From positions 1-64,000 of the forward strand of contig CABZFH010000005.1 of assembly GCA_902524895.1 (NCBI GenBank): 64,000 nt of DNA. Direction: 5' to 3'. This DNA comes from an uncultured Alphaproteobacteria bacterium. Lineage in GTDB: Bacteria > Pseudomonadota > Alphaproteobacteria > Methylaequorales > Methylaequoraceae. The stretch's first letter is position 1. Each line of letters begins with the position of its first letter. The translations under genes and the position numbers were made by a program. Shown here in pieces: positions 19,538 to 29,937 of this stretch. Below the pieces are notes generated by a model. The model searched no databases. It had not been told where the DNA came from and saw only the letters and a list, made by a program, of their open reading frames with translations.

Positions 19538-20261
19538 TTTTAAAACCTAACTCCTTGAGTTTCTTTTTAAGAATAATTTTGTTAATTTCAAGAACATTAT
19601 TTAATTTTAATTTATTAATTTTAAACGGACCAAATTGAATTCTTTTCAGTTGTTTAATTTTAAGTTTATAAAAACTACAAATTTTCCTAATTTCTCTGTT
19701 TTTTCCCTCTATTAAGGTAAATTTTAAAATACTATTTTTGTTTTCTTTAATTATTTTTAAATTTATTGATTTATAGTTCACTCCCTCAATCTCTATTCCT
19801 TTTCTTAAGGCATTAATATCTAGGTTTTTAACATCCCCTTTAACTGTCACCAAATATTTTCTTACAATTTTATTTTTAGGATTTTCTAAGAAAGATGAAA
19901 ATTCTGTATTATTTGTTAGTAGTAATAATCCCTCTGAATTTAAATCTAACCTACCAATAGAAACAACCCTTGGTAAATATTTCGGAAGCACATCAAATAT
20001 TCTTTTTTTTCCATACTGATTACTGTTGGAGCATATCAGACCAATAGATTTATTAAAGCACCAAACCCTTGTTGGAGGAATAATTATATTTTTTTTATGA
20101 ATACGAATTTGATTAATTTTGTCTATACTTATTATGTGATTTTTGTAGATCGAACCATCTACAAAAACCTTTCCTTGATCTATTAATTCTTCAGCTTCTC
20201 TTCTCGAACACAAGCCCGAACGAGATATAACTTTTACTAATCTTACAATTTTATTTTTCAA
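19518..20261 (-). CDS. rRNA pseudouridine synthase, RsuA/RluB family
   Basis: S4 domain VKVISRSGLCSRREAEELIDQGKVFVDG; GRLDLNSEGLLLLTN; start taken as TTG 20261 rather than 20345 because the 5' part of the listed ORF overlaps the upstream gene. Confidence 0.88.
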   Translation of the reverse strand: MKNKIVRLVKVISRSGLCSRREAEELIDQGKVFVDGSIYKNHIISIDKINQIRIHKKNIIIPPTRVWCFNKSIGLICSNSNQYGKKRIFDVLPKYLPRVVSIGRLDLNSEGLLLLTNNTEFSSFLENPKNKIVRKYLVTVKGDVKNLDINALRKGIEIEGVNYKSINLKIIKENKNSILKFTLIEGKNREIRKICSFYKLKIKQLKRIQFGPFKINKLKLNNVLEINKIILKKKLKELGFKSENYFR

Positions 20262-20973
20262 TTTTTTTTGCTGATTCAATAAGAGAGGAGAATATTTTTT
20301 CGTCAGAATCGTCAATAAGAAATTCTGGGTGCCATTGAACACCAAGACAAAAATCTAGCTCTGTAAATTCTATTCCTTCAATTATTCCGTCTGGTGCAGT
20401 GGCATTTATAATTACATTTTTTGCAACTGTTTTAACAGATTGGTGATGTGCAGAATTAACATACATTTTTTTTTTTTTAGTTATTGAAAATAATTTACTT
20501 TCTTTGATTATGTTTACCCAATGACTAGCTTGATCCCTTGGATTCTCCTGCTCATGAGAAATATTTGTCCTATATTCGTCGGGAATATGTTGAAATAGTG
20601 AACCACCAAGGATGACATTTAAAAGTTGTTGACCTCCACAGATTCCAAGTAAAGGAATTTTTTTTTTCATTGCTGTTTCAGTTATTTTTAATTCAAAATT
20701 TGTTCTATCTGGTTTAAGGACGACATTAGGATTTATATCTTTTTCTCCATAAAGATTAGGATCAACATCAAAATCTCCTCCAGTGATAATCAAACCGTTT
20801 ATAATTTCAAGATAGTTATCAATTCTACTTTCAACATGAGGTAGAAAAATAGGAACACCACCACATAAAGTTACACATTCAGCATAATTTTTTCTAGCCG
20901 CATACCACGGAAAATTAGAATAAGTTTTTTTATTCTCTTGATCAAGTGTTATTCCAATAATAGGTTGATTCAT
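20251..20973 (-). CDS. Class I glutamine amidotransferase, PuuD-like gamma-glutamyl hydrolase family
   Basis: PLLGICGGQQLLNV nucleophile motif; ITGGDFDVDP; VQWHPEF. Confidence 0.9.
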   Translation of the reverse strand: MNQPIIGITLDQENKKTYSNFPWYAARKNYAECVTLCGGVPIFLPHVESRIDNYLEIINGLIITGGDFDVDPNLYGEKDINPNVVLKPDRTNFELKITETAMKKKIPLLGICGGQQLLNVILGGSLFQHIPDEYRTNISHEQENPRDQASHWVNIIKESKLFSITKKKKMYVNSAHHQSVKTVAKNVIINATAPDGIIEGIEFTELDFCLGVQWHPEFLIDDSDEKIFSSLIESAKKIEK

Positions 20974-21057
20974 AAAAAAAGAACTTGTTATAATTTAAAC
21001 TAACATATGCTTAAAAAATGTAAAATTACTATTCATGATATCTCAATTATTGTTAAT

Positions 21058-21381
21058 ATGAAGAAAACTCTTACATCCATAAAGATTTGGGAGACATTAC
21101 CACATACTTCAATTAATAAAAAATGGGGTGATGAGAACTATTTTCGTTTTAATATTAATTGTCCATTAGAATGTGACGCAAAATTTGTTTTTGAATTTGG
21201 GGATATTGTTTTTTGGCCAGAATGCAAATGTATTGCAATTGGATACGATCCAACACCATTATCGAACAATCAAGAGATTAGGTTGATTTCAAAATGCAAC
21301 ATTTGGGGAAAGTCGACTTGTAATATGCACAGGCTTAAAAAGTTTTCAGGACAAGAAAAAGTAAAGATTGAGAGATTATAA
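21058..21381 (+). CDS. Cyclophilin-like fold protein (TM1367-like)
   Basis: Internal ATG 21058 gives MKKTLTSIKIWETLPHTS..WGDENYFRF..GDIVFWPECKCIAIGYDPTP, typical of the family; listed ORF begins 21007. Confidence 0.72.
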   Translation: MKKTLTSIKIWETLPHTSINKKWGDENYFRFNINCPLECDAKFVFEFGDIVFWPECKCIAIGYDPTPLSNNQEIRLISKCNIWGKSTCNMHRLKKFSGQEKVKIERL

Positions 21382-21844
21382 AATTAATAAATTACAATAT
21401 ATTAAAGATCCTATGTCATTAGCATTAGAACTAGCGAAAAGTTGCAATGTTTCAAATGATGTTCCGGTGGGCTGTGTGATAGTTAATGAAGATTCAAAGC
21501 TTATTAGCTATGCCAGAAATTCAGTAATTAAAAATAAAGATGCAACCGCACATGCAGAAATATTAGCAATAAGATCCGCTTGTGATTTCTTGAAATCTTA
21601 TAGACTATCAGATTATATATTGTATGTTACACTTGAACCATGTGCAATGTGTGAAGCAGCAATTCATCAATCAAAAATAAAGAAAGTTTTTTTTGGAGCT
21701 TACAATCAAAATTTCAAACAAATACAAAAAAACATCAGAAAAAAATACCTTTTTTCTCAAAAACAATCTCATTATTTTGGTGGTTTTAGTGAATCTCAAA
21801 GTTTAAGACTCATTAAAAATTTTTTTAAAGAAAAGAGACCTTAA
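21368..21844 (+). CDS. tadA: tRNA-specific adenosine deaminase
   Basis: DVPVGCVIV, AHAEILAIR (HAE), EPCAMCEAA Zn motifs; start TTG 21368 or ATG 21413. Confidence 0.95.
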   Translation: MRDYKINKLQYIKDPMSLALELAKSCNVSNDVPVGCVIVNEDSKLISYARNSVIKNKDATAHAEILAIRSACDFLKSYRLSDYILYVTLEPCAMCEAAIHQSKIKKVFFGAYNQNFKQIQKNIRKKYLFSQKQSHYFGGFSESQSLRLIKNFFKEKRP

Positions 21845-21852
21845 ATTTAAAA

Positions 21853-23109
21853 TTATTTACCAATATCTTTCCTAAAAAAACCATTTTTCCAATTTAATTT
21901 TTTTAAAACACTATAAACACGTTTTCTTGCAATTTTAATACTTTTACCCGTTGCTGTGATTGTTAACACTCTACCACCAGATGAGAAAATTTTATCCATA
22001 TTTTTTTTTGTTCCTGAATGAAAAATCTCTACACCATCTTTATTTTGAATTTTATTCAAATTTTTTATCAAAATATTTTTCCTAAATTTTAAAGGGTATC
22101 CTTTTGATGTCAATACAACACATAGACATGGCTCTGATATCTTTTTTAGTTTTGAAAGATTAAGTTTATCATTTGAAACATTTTTTAAGTCTTTTATAAT
22201 GTCAGATTTATATCTTCTCATTATTACTTGGCATTCAGGATCTCCAAACCTTACATTATATTCAATCACTTTGGGGCCATTGTTTGTAACAATTAAGCCT
22301 AAAAATAAAACACCTCTGTAGGTTATATTACTTTTTTTAAGTCCTTGAAAAGTTGGATCTATTATTTCTTTTAAAATCTTTTTTTCAATTTCTGAGTTTA
22401 TTTTGTTCGAAGGTGTAAATGCGCCCATACCTCCAGTATTTGGCCCTTTTTCTCCATCAAAGAGTTTTTTATGATCAAGAGCATAATCAATTGGTAAATA
22501 GTTTTTTTTATCAACATAAATAAAATAACTAATTTCAAATCCTTCTAAATATTCCTCAATTAAAATTTGATTCCCTGCATTCCCGAATTTTTTTTGTATC
22601 AAAATCTCATAACAGTTTTTAATTGCTTCATCGGATTTTGTGGAAATTAGTACTCCTTTGCCAGCTGCTAATCCACTTACCTTGATGACAAAAGGACCTT
22701 TGTTACTGTCAATGTATTGTTTAGCTTTTTCAAAATTAGTAAATTTGCTGTATTTAGCAGTTGGAATATTAAATTTTTTCATAAATTGTTTTGAAAAAAC
22801 TTTAGATGTTTCAAGTTTGGAGGCTTGTTTCGATGGACCAAAAACAGCAATATTTCTTTTTATTAGATAATCACTTAAACCTTGTTCAAGATAAGTCTCT
22901 GGACCAATGACAACGAAATCAATTAAGTATTTTATACAAAATTTATAAATATCTGATTTTTTTCTTGGATCAATCACAAAACACTTTGCAATTGAGGAGA
23001 TTCCACCATTACCAGGTATACAGTAAAGACTTTTACATTTAGGTGATTGTTTTATTTTCCAACATAAAGCATGCTCACGACCACCGTTACCTAAAACAAG
23101 AATATTCAA
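21853..23109 (-). CDS. purD: Phosphoribosylamine-glycine ligase
   Basis: MNILVLGNGGREHALCWKI; KVSGLAAGKGVLI; EYNVRFGDPECQVIM. Confidence 0.97.
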   Translation of the reverse strand: MNILVLGNGGREHALCWKIKQSPKCKSLYCIPGNGGISSIAKCFVIDPRKKSDIYKFCIKYLIDFVVIGPETYLEQGLSDYLIKRNIAVFGPSKQASKLETSKVFSKQFMKKFNIPTAKYSKFTNFEKAKQYIDSNKGPFVIKVSGLAAGKGVLISTKSDEAIKNCYEILIQKKFGNAGNQILIEEYLEGFEISYFIYVDKKNYLPIDYALDHKKLFDGEKGPNTGGMGAFTPSNKINSEIEKKILKEIIDPTFQGLKKSNITYRGVLFLGLIVTNNGPKVIEYNVRFGDPECQVIMRRYKSDIIKDLKNVSNDKLNLSKLKKISEPCLCVVLTSKGYPLKFRKNILIKNLNKIQNKDGVEIFHSGTKKNMDKIFSSGGRVLTITATGKSIKIARKRVYSVLKKLNWKNGFFRKDIGK

Positions 23110-23156
23110 AAAAATTCCTTTTACTTTATTAATTTAATCATTCAATATAAACCCAC

Positions 23157-24473
23157 ATGGATTATTTAAATAATATCAAAGAGTATACAGTATCAGAACT
23201 AAATCATTCTATAAAAAAAATTATGGAAGGAAATTTTAATTTTTTAAAAGTTAAGGGTGAAATATCCCAAATAAAAAAACATAATTCTGGACATATTTAT
23301 TTGACATTAAAAGACCATGAAGAAATCATCTCGTGTGTATGTTGGAGGACTAATGTAAGATCGCTTAAGTCTATCCCTTCAGAAGGACAGAATGTTGAAA
23401 TAACTGGGAAAGTATCAGTTTATTCACCTCAATCAAAGTATCAAATAATAATAGATAAAATGGAAGATGAGGGTGAAGGGACTATATTAAAAAGATTAGA
23501 GATTTTAAAAAAAAAATTATTAGAAGAAGGTCTATTTGAAAAAAAATATAAAATTAACCTACCTTTGATTCCTAAAAAAATTGGTGTAATAACTTCAGAA
23601 TCTGGAGCGGTTTTTAGAGACATTGTTCACAGAATTGAAAATAGATTTCCAACAAATTTAATCTTATTTCCTGTAAATGTTCAAGGAAGAGAATGTGTAA
23701 GTCAAATAATAAATATGTTAGAGATTATAGAAGAAAGTGAGTTTGGATTAGATTTAATTATACTGGCAAGAGGAGGAGGTAGCATTGAAGATTTGATGCC
23801 TTTTAATGATGAAATGTTGGTTAGAAAAATATACAAATTTCAGATACCAATAATTTCAGCTATAGGCCACGAAACTGATACAACATTATGCGACTTTGTT
23901 TCAGACTTAAGAGCTCCTACACCAACAGCAGCGGCAGAGTTTGCCGTTCCTGTGAAAGAAGAGTACGATTTTAAGCTTAGACAAATTTCACTAAATTTAA
24001 TTAAATTAATAAGAAGGAAATTGGTGTTTCAGCAAAAGGATTTAAATAATATTTCTTTTCAATTGATTACTCCAAATGCGATTATTGAAAAAAATTATCA
24101 AACCCTAGATTTAATTGAGATAAAGTTGAAAAATTTCTCAATTTTCATTTTTAAAGCAAAACAAGCAAAGCTTAAAATATTTTCAGATTATTTGAAATTT
24201 TATGACTTTAAAAATAAATTCCTTTTAATTTTTGAAAAAATAAAAAATATTAATTTGCTCTCCCTCATTACTGAAAAGACTGAGTTGTACAAATTTAAGA
24301 TCAATGAGAAAAAAAAATTATTAGATTCTCTATCATATAAAAAAGTCTTAAGAAGAGGATTTAGTGTTGTAAGAAAAAAAAATAAAATCATAAAAGATAG
24401 TACTGTAATAGATAAAGGTGACATTGTTTCAATTGAGTTTAGTGATAATAAAATTGATGCTAAAAAAATATAA
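23157..24473 (+). CDS. xseA: Exodeoxyribonuclease VII large subunit
   Basis: YTVSELN..IK..ME; GVITSESGAVFRDI; LARGGGSIEDLMPFNDE; AIGHETDTTLCDFVSDLRAPTPTAAAE. Confidence 0.97.
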   Translation: MDYLNNIKEYTVSELNHSIKKIMEGNFNFLKVKGEISQIKKHNSGHIYLTLKDHEEIISCVCWRTNVRSLKSIPSEGQNVEITGKVSVYSPQSKYQIIIDKMEDEGEGTILKRLEILKKKLLEEGLFEKKYKINLPLIPKKIGVITSESGAVFRDIVHRIENRFPTNLILFPVNVQGRECVSQIINMLEIIEESEFGLDLIILARGGGSIEDLMPFNDEMLVRKIYKFQIPIISAIGHETDTTLCDFVSDLRAPTPTAAAEFAVPVKEEYDFKLRQISLNLIKLIRRKLVFQQKDLNNISFQLITPNAIIEKNYQTLDLIEIKLKNFSIFIFKAKQAKLKIFSDYLKFYDFKNKFLLIFEKIKNINLLSLITEKTELYKFKINEKKKLLDSLSYKKVLRRGFSVVRKKNKIIKDSTVIDKGDIVSIEFSDNKIDAKKI

Positions 24474-25272
24474 TTTTATATTTATTCTCATTTTCTTTTT
24501 TTCTAATTGGATTAGAGCAGATGAAATTAATTTCTTCAAAAAAATTAGAGGTTGTTTTTGCACAGGAGGTTTGATTGTTGGCAAGGTCGATAGAAGTGAC
24601 AAAATAGTAATTGATGGAAAATCTATTAAAATTTCTGAAGATGGTTTTTTTGTCTTTGGTTTTGACAGAAACTATCAAAATTCTGTAAACTTTAATGTTA
24701 ATGGTCAGAAATATACTCGTAACATCGAAAAAAAAAAATATAAAGTAGAAAGGATTAATAATTTACCAAAAAGAAAAGTTGAACCATCAAAAGATGATCT
24801 TGATCAGATCATTAAGGATCAAAAAAAAATAAAATTAGCAAAAAAAAATTCAATAAATAGAAAAATTTTCTCAAATAAATTTAGATTGCCCGTAGAAGGA
24901 AGGATCTCTGGTGTTTACGGTAGCCAAAGAATTTTGAATAAAATACCAAAAAGACCACATTATGGATTAGACATAGCTGCACCAAAAGGAAAAAAAATTT
25001 TTGCACCTAATAATGGTGTGGTTACCATGTCAGCTAAGAATATGTTTTTTACAGGTAATACTGTTATTTTAGACCATGGATTAGGCTTAATATCTATTTT
25101 TGCACATTTGGAAGATATTTTTGTTGAAGTTGGTGAGGCCGTAGAAGTTGGAAAATTAATAGCATCAGTAGGCATGACCGGCAGAGCAACTGGGCCACAT
25201 TTACATTGGGGAATGTATTTATCAAATATTCCAATAGACCCAATGTTAGTTGTAGAAGCAAATCTATTTTAA
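24457..25272 (+). CDS. Murein hydrolase/M23 family metallopeptidase with signal peptide
   Basis: HYGLDIAAPKGKKIFAPNNGVV, GPHLHWGMYL LytM motifs; likely start ATG 24457. Confidence 0.92.
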   Translation: MLKKYNFIFILIFFFSNWIRADEINFFKKIRGCFCTGGLIVGKVDRSDKIVIDGKSIKISEDGFFVFGFDRNYQNSVNFNVNGQKYTRNIEKKKYKVERINNLPKRKVEPSKDDLDQIIKDQKKIKLAKKNSINRKIFSNKFRLPVEGRISGVYGSQRILNKIPKRPHYGLDIAAPKGKKIFAPNNGVVTMSAKNMFFTGNTVILDHGLGLISIFAHLEDIFVEVGEAVEVGKLIASVGMTGRATGPHLHWGMYLSNIPIDPMLVVEANLF

Positions 25273-26229
25273 ATTATTATTTAAAAATTTTAAAAATTGA
25301 TCTTTATTTTTAAAATCGATATTTAAATTCGCAACTATTATCCTATCTTGATATTTTTTTTCAATTTTCACAAAATCTTTTAATGTTGTTACTAAATCAA
25401 TTTTTTCATTCTCTGCAATTTTAACTAATTTTTCAATTTCCGAATTATCAAAATGGTGATGATCAGGAAACCATTTTTTTTTTTTAATTATTAAACCAAA
25501 ATTCTCAAGGCTATTAAAAAAACTTTCAGGATTCCCTAGTCCACAAAAAGCAAAGATTTTTCTTTTTGGTTTTTTGTTAAAACTTATTCTTTTTTTAGCA
25601 AAAAAAACAGGCAAAGAATTAGGAAGCTTTAAACTTGAATTTCTATTTTCGTTATCAATACATATAACTGCATCAGCTCTATCGAGTCCATCTCCAATTT
25701 TTTCTCTTAGAGGTCCAGCAGGAAGTAATTTTTCGTTTCCAAACATTCTGTCAGATTCAAAAACTACAATAGAAATATCTTTTTTAATATTTTTACTTTG
25801 AAAGCCATCATCTAAAATAATTAGATCGGACATTAATTTTTCACATAATAAAGCTCCTTCTTTTCTATTTCTGGCTATGCATATTTTTCCATACATTTTA
25901 TGAACACATGCTTCATCACCGACTTCTTTAGCAGTATCATGATTTGAAACAATTTTAGGTTTTCTGTTTAAGCTTTTATACCCACGAGATAATACAAAAA
26001 TATTTTTATAATTTTTTGATAACAATTTTCTCACTGCAATTGTGACTGAGGTTTTTCCAGACCCACCAACACTCAAATTACCAATGCATATTGTTGGAGT
26101 TTTTATTCTAATTTCTTTTTCAAGACATCTTTTTAACAAATGTCCGTGATAGTAAATATACGCTAAGGGCGAAAGAATAGTTGACAAAATATGGTTTTTT
26201 TTAAACCAAAAACTAGGTGTTTTAATCAT
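25264..26229 (-). CDS. lpxK: Tetraacyldisaccharide 4'-kinase
   Basis: GNLSVGGSGKTSVTIAV; LSRGYK; VGDEACVH; DDGFQ. Confidence 0.95.
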   Translation of the reverse strand: MIKTPSFWFKKNHILSTILSPLAYIYYHGHLLKRCLEKEIRIKTPTICIGNLSVGGSGKTSVTIAVRKLLSKNYKNIFVLSRGYKSLNRKPKIVSNHDTAKEVGDEACVHKMYGKICIARNRKEGALLCEKLMSDLIILDDGFQSKNIKKDISIVVFESDRMFGNEKLLPAGPLREKIGDGLDRADAVICIDNENRNSSLKLPNSLPVFFAKKRISFNKKPKRKIFAFCGLGNPESFFNSLENFGLIIKKKKWFPDHHHFDNSEIEKLVKIAENEKIDLVTTLKDFVKIEKKYQDRIIVANLNIDFKNKDQFLKFLNNNLK

Positions 26230-27497
26230 TTTAAATGATTTTTAAAAAAAATATTTAATTCCGTCCAAATAGCATTTGCTCCCTGTTTTTCTTTTAAACA
26301 AAAATTGTTTAAATTTCTACTTAATTTTTCTATTTTTTTAGGGTTTGTCATCAGATCCTTAATGATTTTTTCAATAGATGACGCTGAATCTGTTTTGATA
26401 GCTGCTTGGTTCTTTAATAGATTGTCAGAAATATTTTTGAAGTTTTGCATATAGGGACCAAAAATTAATGCACAATTAAAATGTGAGGGTTCAATTGGAT
26501 TTTGTCCTCCATGATTAACATAGGAGCCACCCATTATTACAATTTTAGCAATATAGAAGAATAATGAAATCTCTCCTATGGTATCAGCCAAATAACAAAA
26601 AGTTTCTTTTTCTATAATTTCTTTCTTGGACCTAACTTTAAAATCAATTTTTTTTGAATATAAATAATTTTGAATCTCTGATGACCTATTTACATGCCTA
26701 GGTACAATAATAAAAAGTAAATCATTAAAAGTTTTGCTTAATTTTTTTATTTTTGAAACTATTAATTTTTCTTCGCCCTGATGACTACTTGCCAGTAAAA
26801 TAACTCTTCTTTTTGTGATCATTTTTTTTAAATTTAATAATTCATTTTTATTAATAGGTAATTTTTGGGAAAGAAATTTTAGATTGCCGACATTTTTTAT
26901 ATTTTTGATATTAAATCTTTTTAGCATTTTTTGTGTTTCATTATCTTGAACCAGAAAAAGATTAAAACTATTCAGAAGTTTTTGAGTAGTTTTTTTTATA
27001 AGATTCCATTTTTGGTAGGTTTTTTTTGAAATTCTAGCATTAATAACAATTGAAGGAATTTTATTTTTTTTAGCTCTAAAAATTAAATTTGGCCAAAATT
27101 CTGATTCAACAAAAATTATTAAATCAGGAGCCCAATATTCGTAAAATTTCTTTGCAATAAAATCTATGTCTAAGGGTGAAAATTGATGAACAAATTTTTC
27201 TGAAGGTCTTTTTTGCAAAATTTTAAAGGATGATACAGTGCTTGTTGTAACTAAAATATTGTACTTTGGAAAATTATAGTTTATTTTTTTTATAATGGGT
27301 AATATTGAAAGTGATTCTCCAATACTTGAGGCATTAAACCAAATTAATTTACCTCTGGGTCTTTTTTTTGAAAAAAAACCCATTTTTTCCATAATGCTTT
27401 TTTTAGTTTCTTTTTTTCTAATCAATCTTAAAAAAAAAAAAATTATGATCGGGGCTGAAAAAATAAATGTGAAAAATTTGTAAATATTATAAAACAT
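26226..27497 (-). CDS. waaA: 3-deoxy-D-manno-octulosonic acid transferase
   Basis: WFNASSIGE; FVESEFWPNLI; GGSYVNHGGQNPIEPSHF. Confidence 0.94.
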   Translation of the reverse strand: MFYNIYKFFTFIFSAPIIIFFFLRLIRKKETKKSIMEKMGFFSKKRPRGKLIWFNASSIGESLSILPIIKKINYNFPKYNILVTTSTVSSFKILQKRPSEKFVHQFSPLDIDFIAKKFYEYWAPDLIIFVESEFWPNLIFRAKKNKIPSIVINARISKKTYQKWNLIKKTTQKLLNSFNLFLVQDNETQKMLKRFNIKNIKNVGNLKFLSQKLPINKNELLNLKKMITKRRVILLASSHQGEEKLIVSKIKKLSKTFNDLLFIIVPRHVNRSSEIQNYLYSKKIDFKVRSKKEIIEKETFCYLADTIGEISLFFYIAKIVIMGGSYVNHGGQNPIEPSHFNCALIFGPYMQNFKNISDNLLKNQAAIKTDSASSIEKIIKDLMTNPKKIEKLSRNLNNFCLKEKQGANAIWTELNIFFKNHLK

Positions 27498-27506
27498 TAA
27501 AACTTA

Positions 27507-28190
27507 TCAACTAGAAAGGTTGTCGGCAAGATTGGTTATTCTTTTTAACTCCTGTTCCAGTTGATTTTTTTTATGTTCAATCAAATCTTTTTTTTTGAAG
27601 TATATTGGATTTCCCCATACAACTACAATTTTATTAAATGGATACACAAAGTTAAATTTATCCCAAGAATTCAAAGATTTTTTATATTTTGCTCCTAAAC
27701 TTAAAGTAATAATTGGGGTATTAGTTTTTTTAGCCAAAGATATTAAACCCTCCTTAACTTGTTGATTTGGTCCTCTTGGTCCATCAGGGGTGATACCAAC
27801 TATATGATTATTATTAAGTTTTTGAATAATATTTTTCACAGATGAAATTTTTGTATTAGATGAAGAGCCCGTTATGGTTTCAATACCAAAATATCTAACC
27901 GCTTTTGAGATTAATTTACCATCTCTGTGTGCAGATATTAACATAAAAAATTTTTTTTCAAAATACCAGCAAAGTGGCATCATCAGTAATCTTCCGTGCC
28001 AAAAACATACTATGAAGCTCTTTTTTTGTGATATTAAGGCTTCTATATTTGAACCCTCTTTCACAATCCATTTAGAAGTATGAAAACATATTTTAATGTA
28101 CACACTGATAACCCAACTTAAAAACAATCTAAATTTTTCACTTTTAGCGAACTTTTTTATCATCACTCTCAACTTTAAATTGAATCTCAT
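27507..28190 (-). CDS. DUF374/lysophospholipid acyltransferase family protein
   Basis: CFWHGRLLMMPL, SAHRDGKLIS, GITPDGPRGPNQQVKEGLISLAKKT. Confidence 0.9.
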   Translation of the reverse strand: MRFNLKLRVMIKKFAKSEKFRLFLSWVISVYIKICFHTSKWIVKEGSNIEALISQKKSFIVCFWHGRLLMMPLCWYFEKKFFMLISAHRDGKLISKAVRYFGIETITGSSSNTKISSVKNIIQKLNNNHIVGITPDGPRGPNQQVKEGLISLAKKTNTPIITLSLGAKYKKSLNSWDKFNFVYPFNKIVVVWGNPIYFKKKDLIEHKKNQLEQELKRITNLADNLSS

Positions 28191-29937
28191 AAAGATTTTT
28201 ATAAATTCCTGATCTAGATATTAATTTTTCGTGCGAACCGCGATCCAAAATCTTCCCTTTTTCCAAAACAACTATCTCATCTGCATCATTAATAGTTGAC
28301 AATCTATGCGCAATTACAAGAGAGGTTTTTCCAACTAATAATTTTTTTAATGCTTTTTGTATTTTTTCTTCAGAAACTGAATCAAGTGCGGATGTTGCTT
28401 CATCCAACAGCAGGAATGGAGAATTTTTAAGAAAGGCTCTTGCAATTGCGATCCTTTGTCTTTGTCCTCCAGAGAGCTTAACCCCGTTTTCGCCTATCTC
28501 TGTATTTATTCCATTAGGGAATTTTCTTATAAATTCTTCACATCCAGAGTTCTTACAAATTTCCTTTAGTTTATTTTCAGAAACAGATTGCGTTCCGTAC
28601 ACTATGTTGTATTTTATTGATCCATCAAAAAGAATTATGTCTTGACTGACAAGAGAAATCAAATTTCTTAACGAGGATATTTTTATATTCTTTATGTCAA
28701 CATCATTCAAAAAAATATTTCCTTTTTGAGGTTGATAAAATCTTGGTATCAAATTAAGTAAAGTAGTTTTTCCGGCTCCTGAGTGTCCAACTAAAGCAAT
28801 CTTTTTCCCATGCGGAATTATAAAACTACAATTATTCAGTATTTTATTTTTTGAATTTTTGTACCTAAAACTTACGTTTTTAAATATTATACTTTTCTTT
28901 TTTTCATTGAGTATATTCTTATTTGGAATTATTTTTTCATCGGTAATTTCAGGACACATGTCAATAATAGAAAATATTCTTTGAGCTGATGCCATAGCAG
29001 TTTGTAAAGTAGCGTTAAGACTTGCAATTGATTTTACTGGTTGATAAGCCATAATAAGTGCCGTCATAAAAGAAAAAAATGTTCCAGGTGTAGTTTCTCC
29101 TGTAATTACTTGATTTCCTCCAATCCAAATTACTGATGCTATTGCTATTCCACCTAAAGTCTCCATTAATGGTCTGGCTACTGAACTTACTTTATTAGAT
29201 TTGTATGTAAGTTTGAATATTTTTTCTATGGAGAAATTTATATTTTTTTCTTCGTATTTTTGTGTGTTAAATGATTTAATTGTTTTAATTGCTGAGAATA
29301 CTTGATTTAATTTCGATGTTAAGTCACCAAAACCAACTTGAGTTTGTGTGGAGATTTTTCTAATTCTTTTTCCAATTCTTATAATCGGAAAAATAGAAAT
29401 TGGGAAAACGACAAATGCCATTAGAGCTAATTTCCAATCATGATAAAACATTACAGAAATAAGAAAAAAAATTGTTAAAAAATCTTTAACAATATTTGTT
29501 AAAACATTATGAACACCTCTAGTTAATGAACCTACATCTGATATAAATCTTGATATCAGTGTTCCTGAATTAGTTTCGTTAAAAAACGAAAGATCACACT
29601 TCATTATTGTTCTAAACATTTCAGACTGAACATCTGCAACAATTCTAAAACCAATAAAATTCATTAATATTGATTGAAAGTAAGACGCAGCACCTTTTGA
29701 CATTGAAATTATTAAAATAGCAATTGGCAGAATGACAAGCATCTGAGCATTTTTTTCTAAAAATATTTCGTCTAAAACTGGCTGCATAATCCATGCATGA
29801 ATTGCTGTTGAGGCTGATACAATTACCATACAAACGAGTGCAAGAAATAGTTTAAAATAGTGTTTTTTTACATATTTTTTTACTAGTCTTTTTAATAAAA
29901 CTTTTGTTGAGTTTTGATTTATCTCTTTATTTTTCAT
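28144..29937 (-). CDS. msbA: ABC transporter, MsbA-like lipid A exporter (fused TMD-NBD)
   Basis: Walker A GHSGAGKTTL, LSGGQRQRIAIARA, LLLDEATSALD; sits in the lpxK-waaA-acyltransferase cluster. Confidence 0.85.
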   Translation of the reverse strand: MKNKEINQNSTKVLLKRLVKKYVKKHYFKLFLALVCMVIVSASTAIHAWIMQPVLDEIFLEKNAQMLVILPIAILIISMSKGAASYFQSILMNFIGFRIVADVQSEMFRTIMKCDLSFFNETNSGTLISRFISDVGSLTRGVHNVLTNIVKDFLTIFFLISVMFYHDWKLALMAFVVFPISIFPIIRIGKRIRKISTQTQVGFGDLTSKLNQVFSAIKTIKSFNTQKYEEKNINFSIEKIFKLTYKSNKVSSVARPLMETLGGIAIASVIWIGGNQVITGETTPGTFFSFMTALIMAYQPVKSIASLNATLQTAMASAQRIFSIIDMCPEITDEKIIPNKNILNEKKKSIIFKNVSFRYKNSKNKILNNCSFIIPHGKKIALVGHSGAGKTTLLNLIPRFYQPQKGNIFLNDVDIKNIKISSLRNLISLVSQDIILFDGSIKYNIVYGTQSVSENKLKEICKNSGCEEFIRKFPNGINTEIGENGVKLSGGQRQRIAIARAFLKNSPFLLLDEATSALDSVSEEKIQKALKKLLVGKTSLVIAHRLSTINDADEIVVLEKGKILDRGSHEKLISRSGIYKNLYEIQFKVESDDKKVR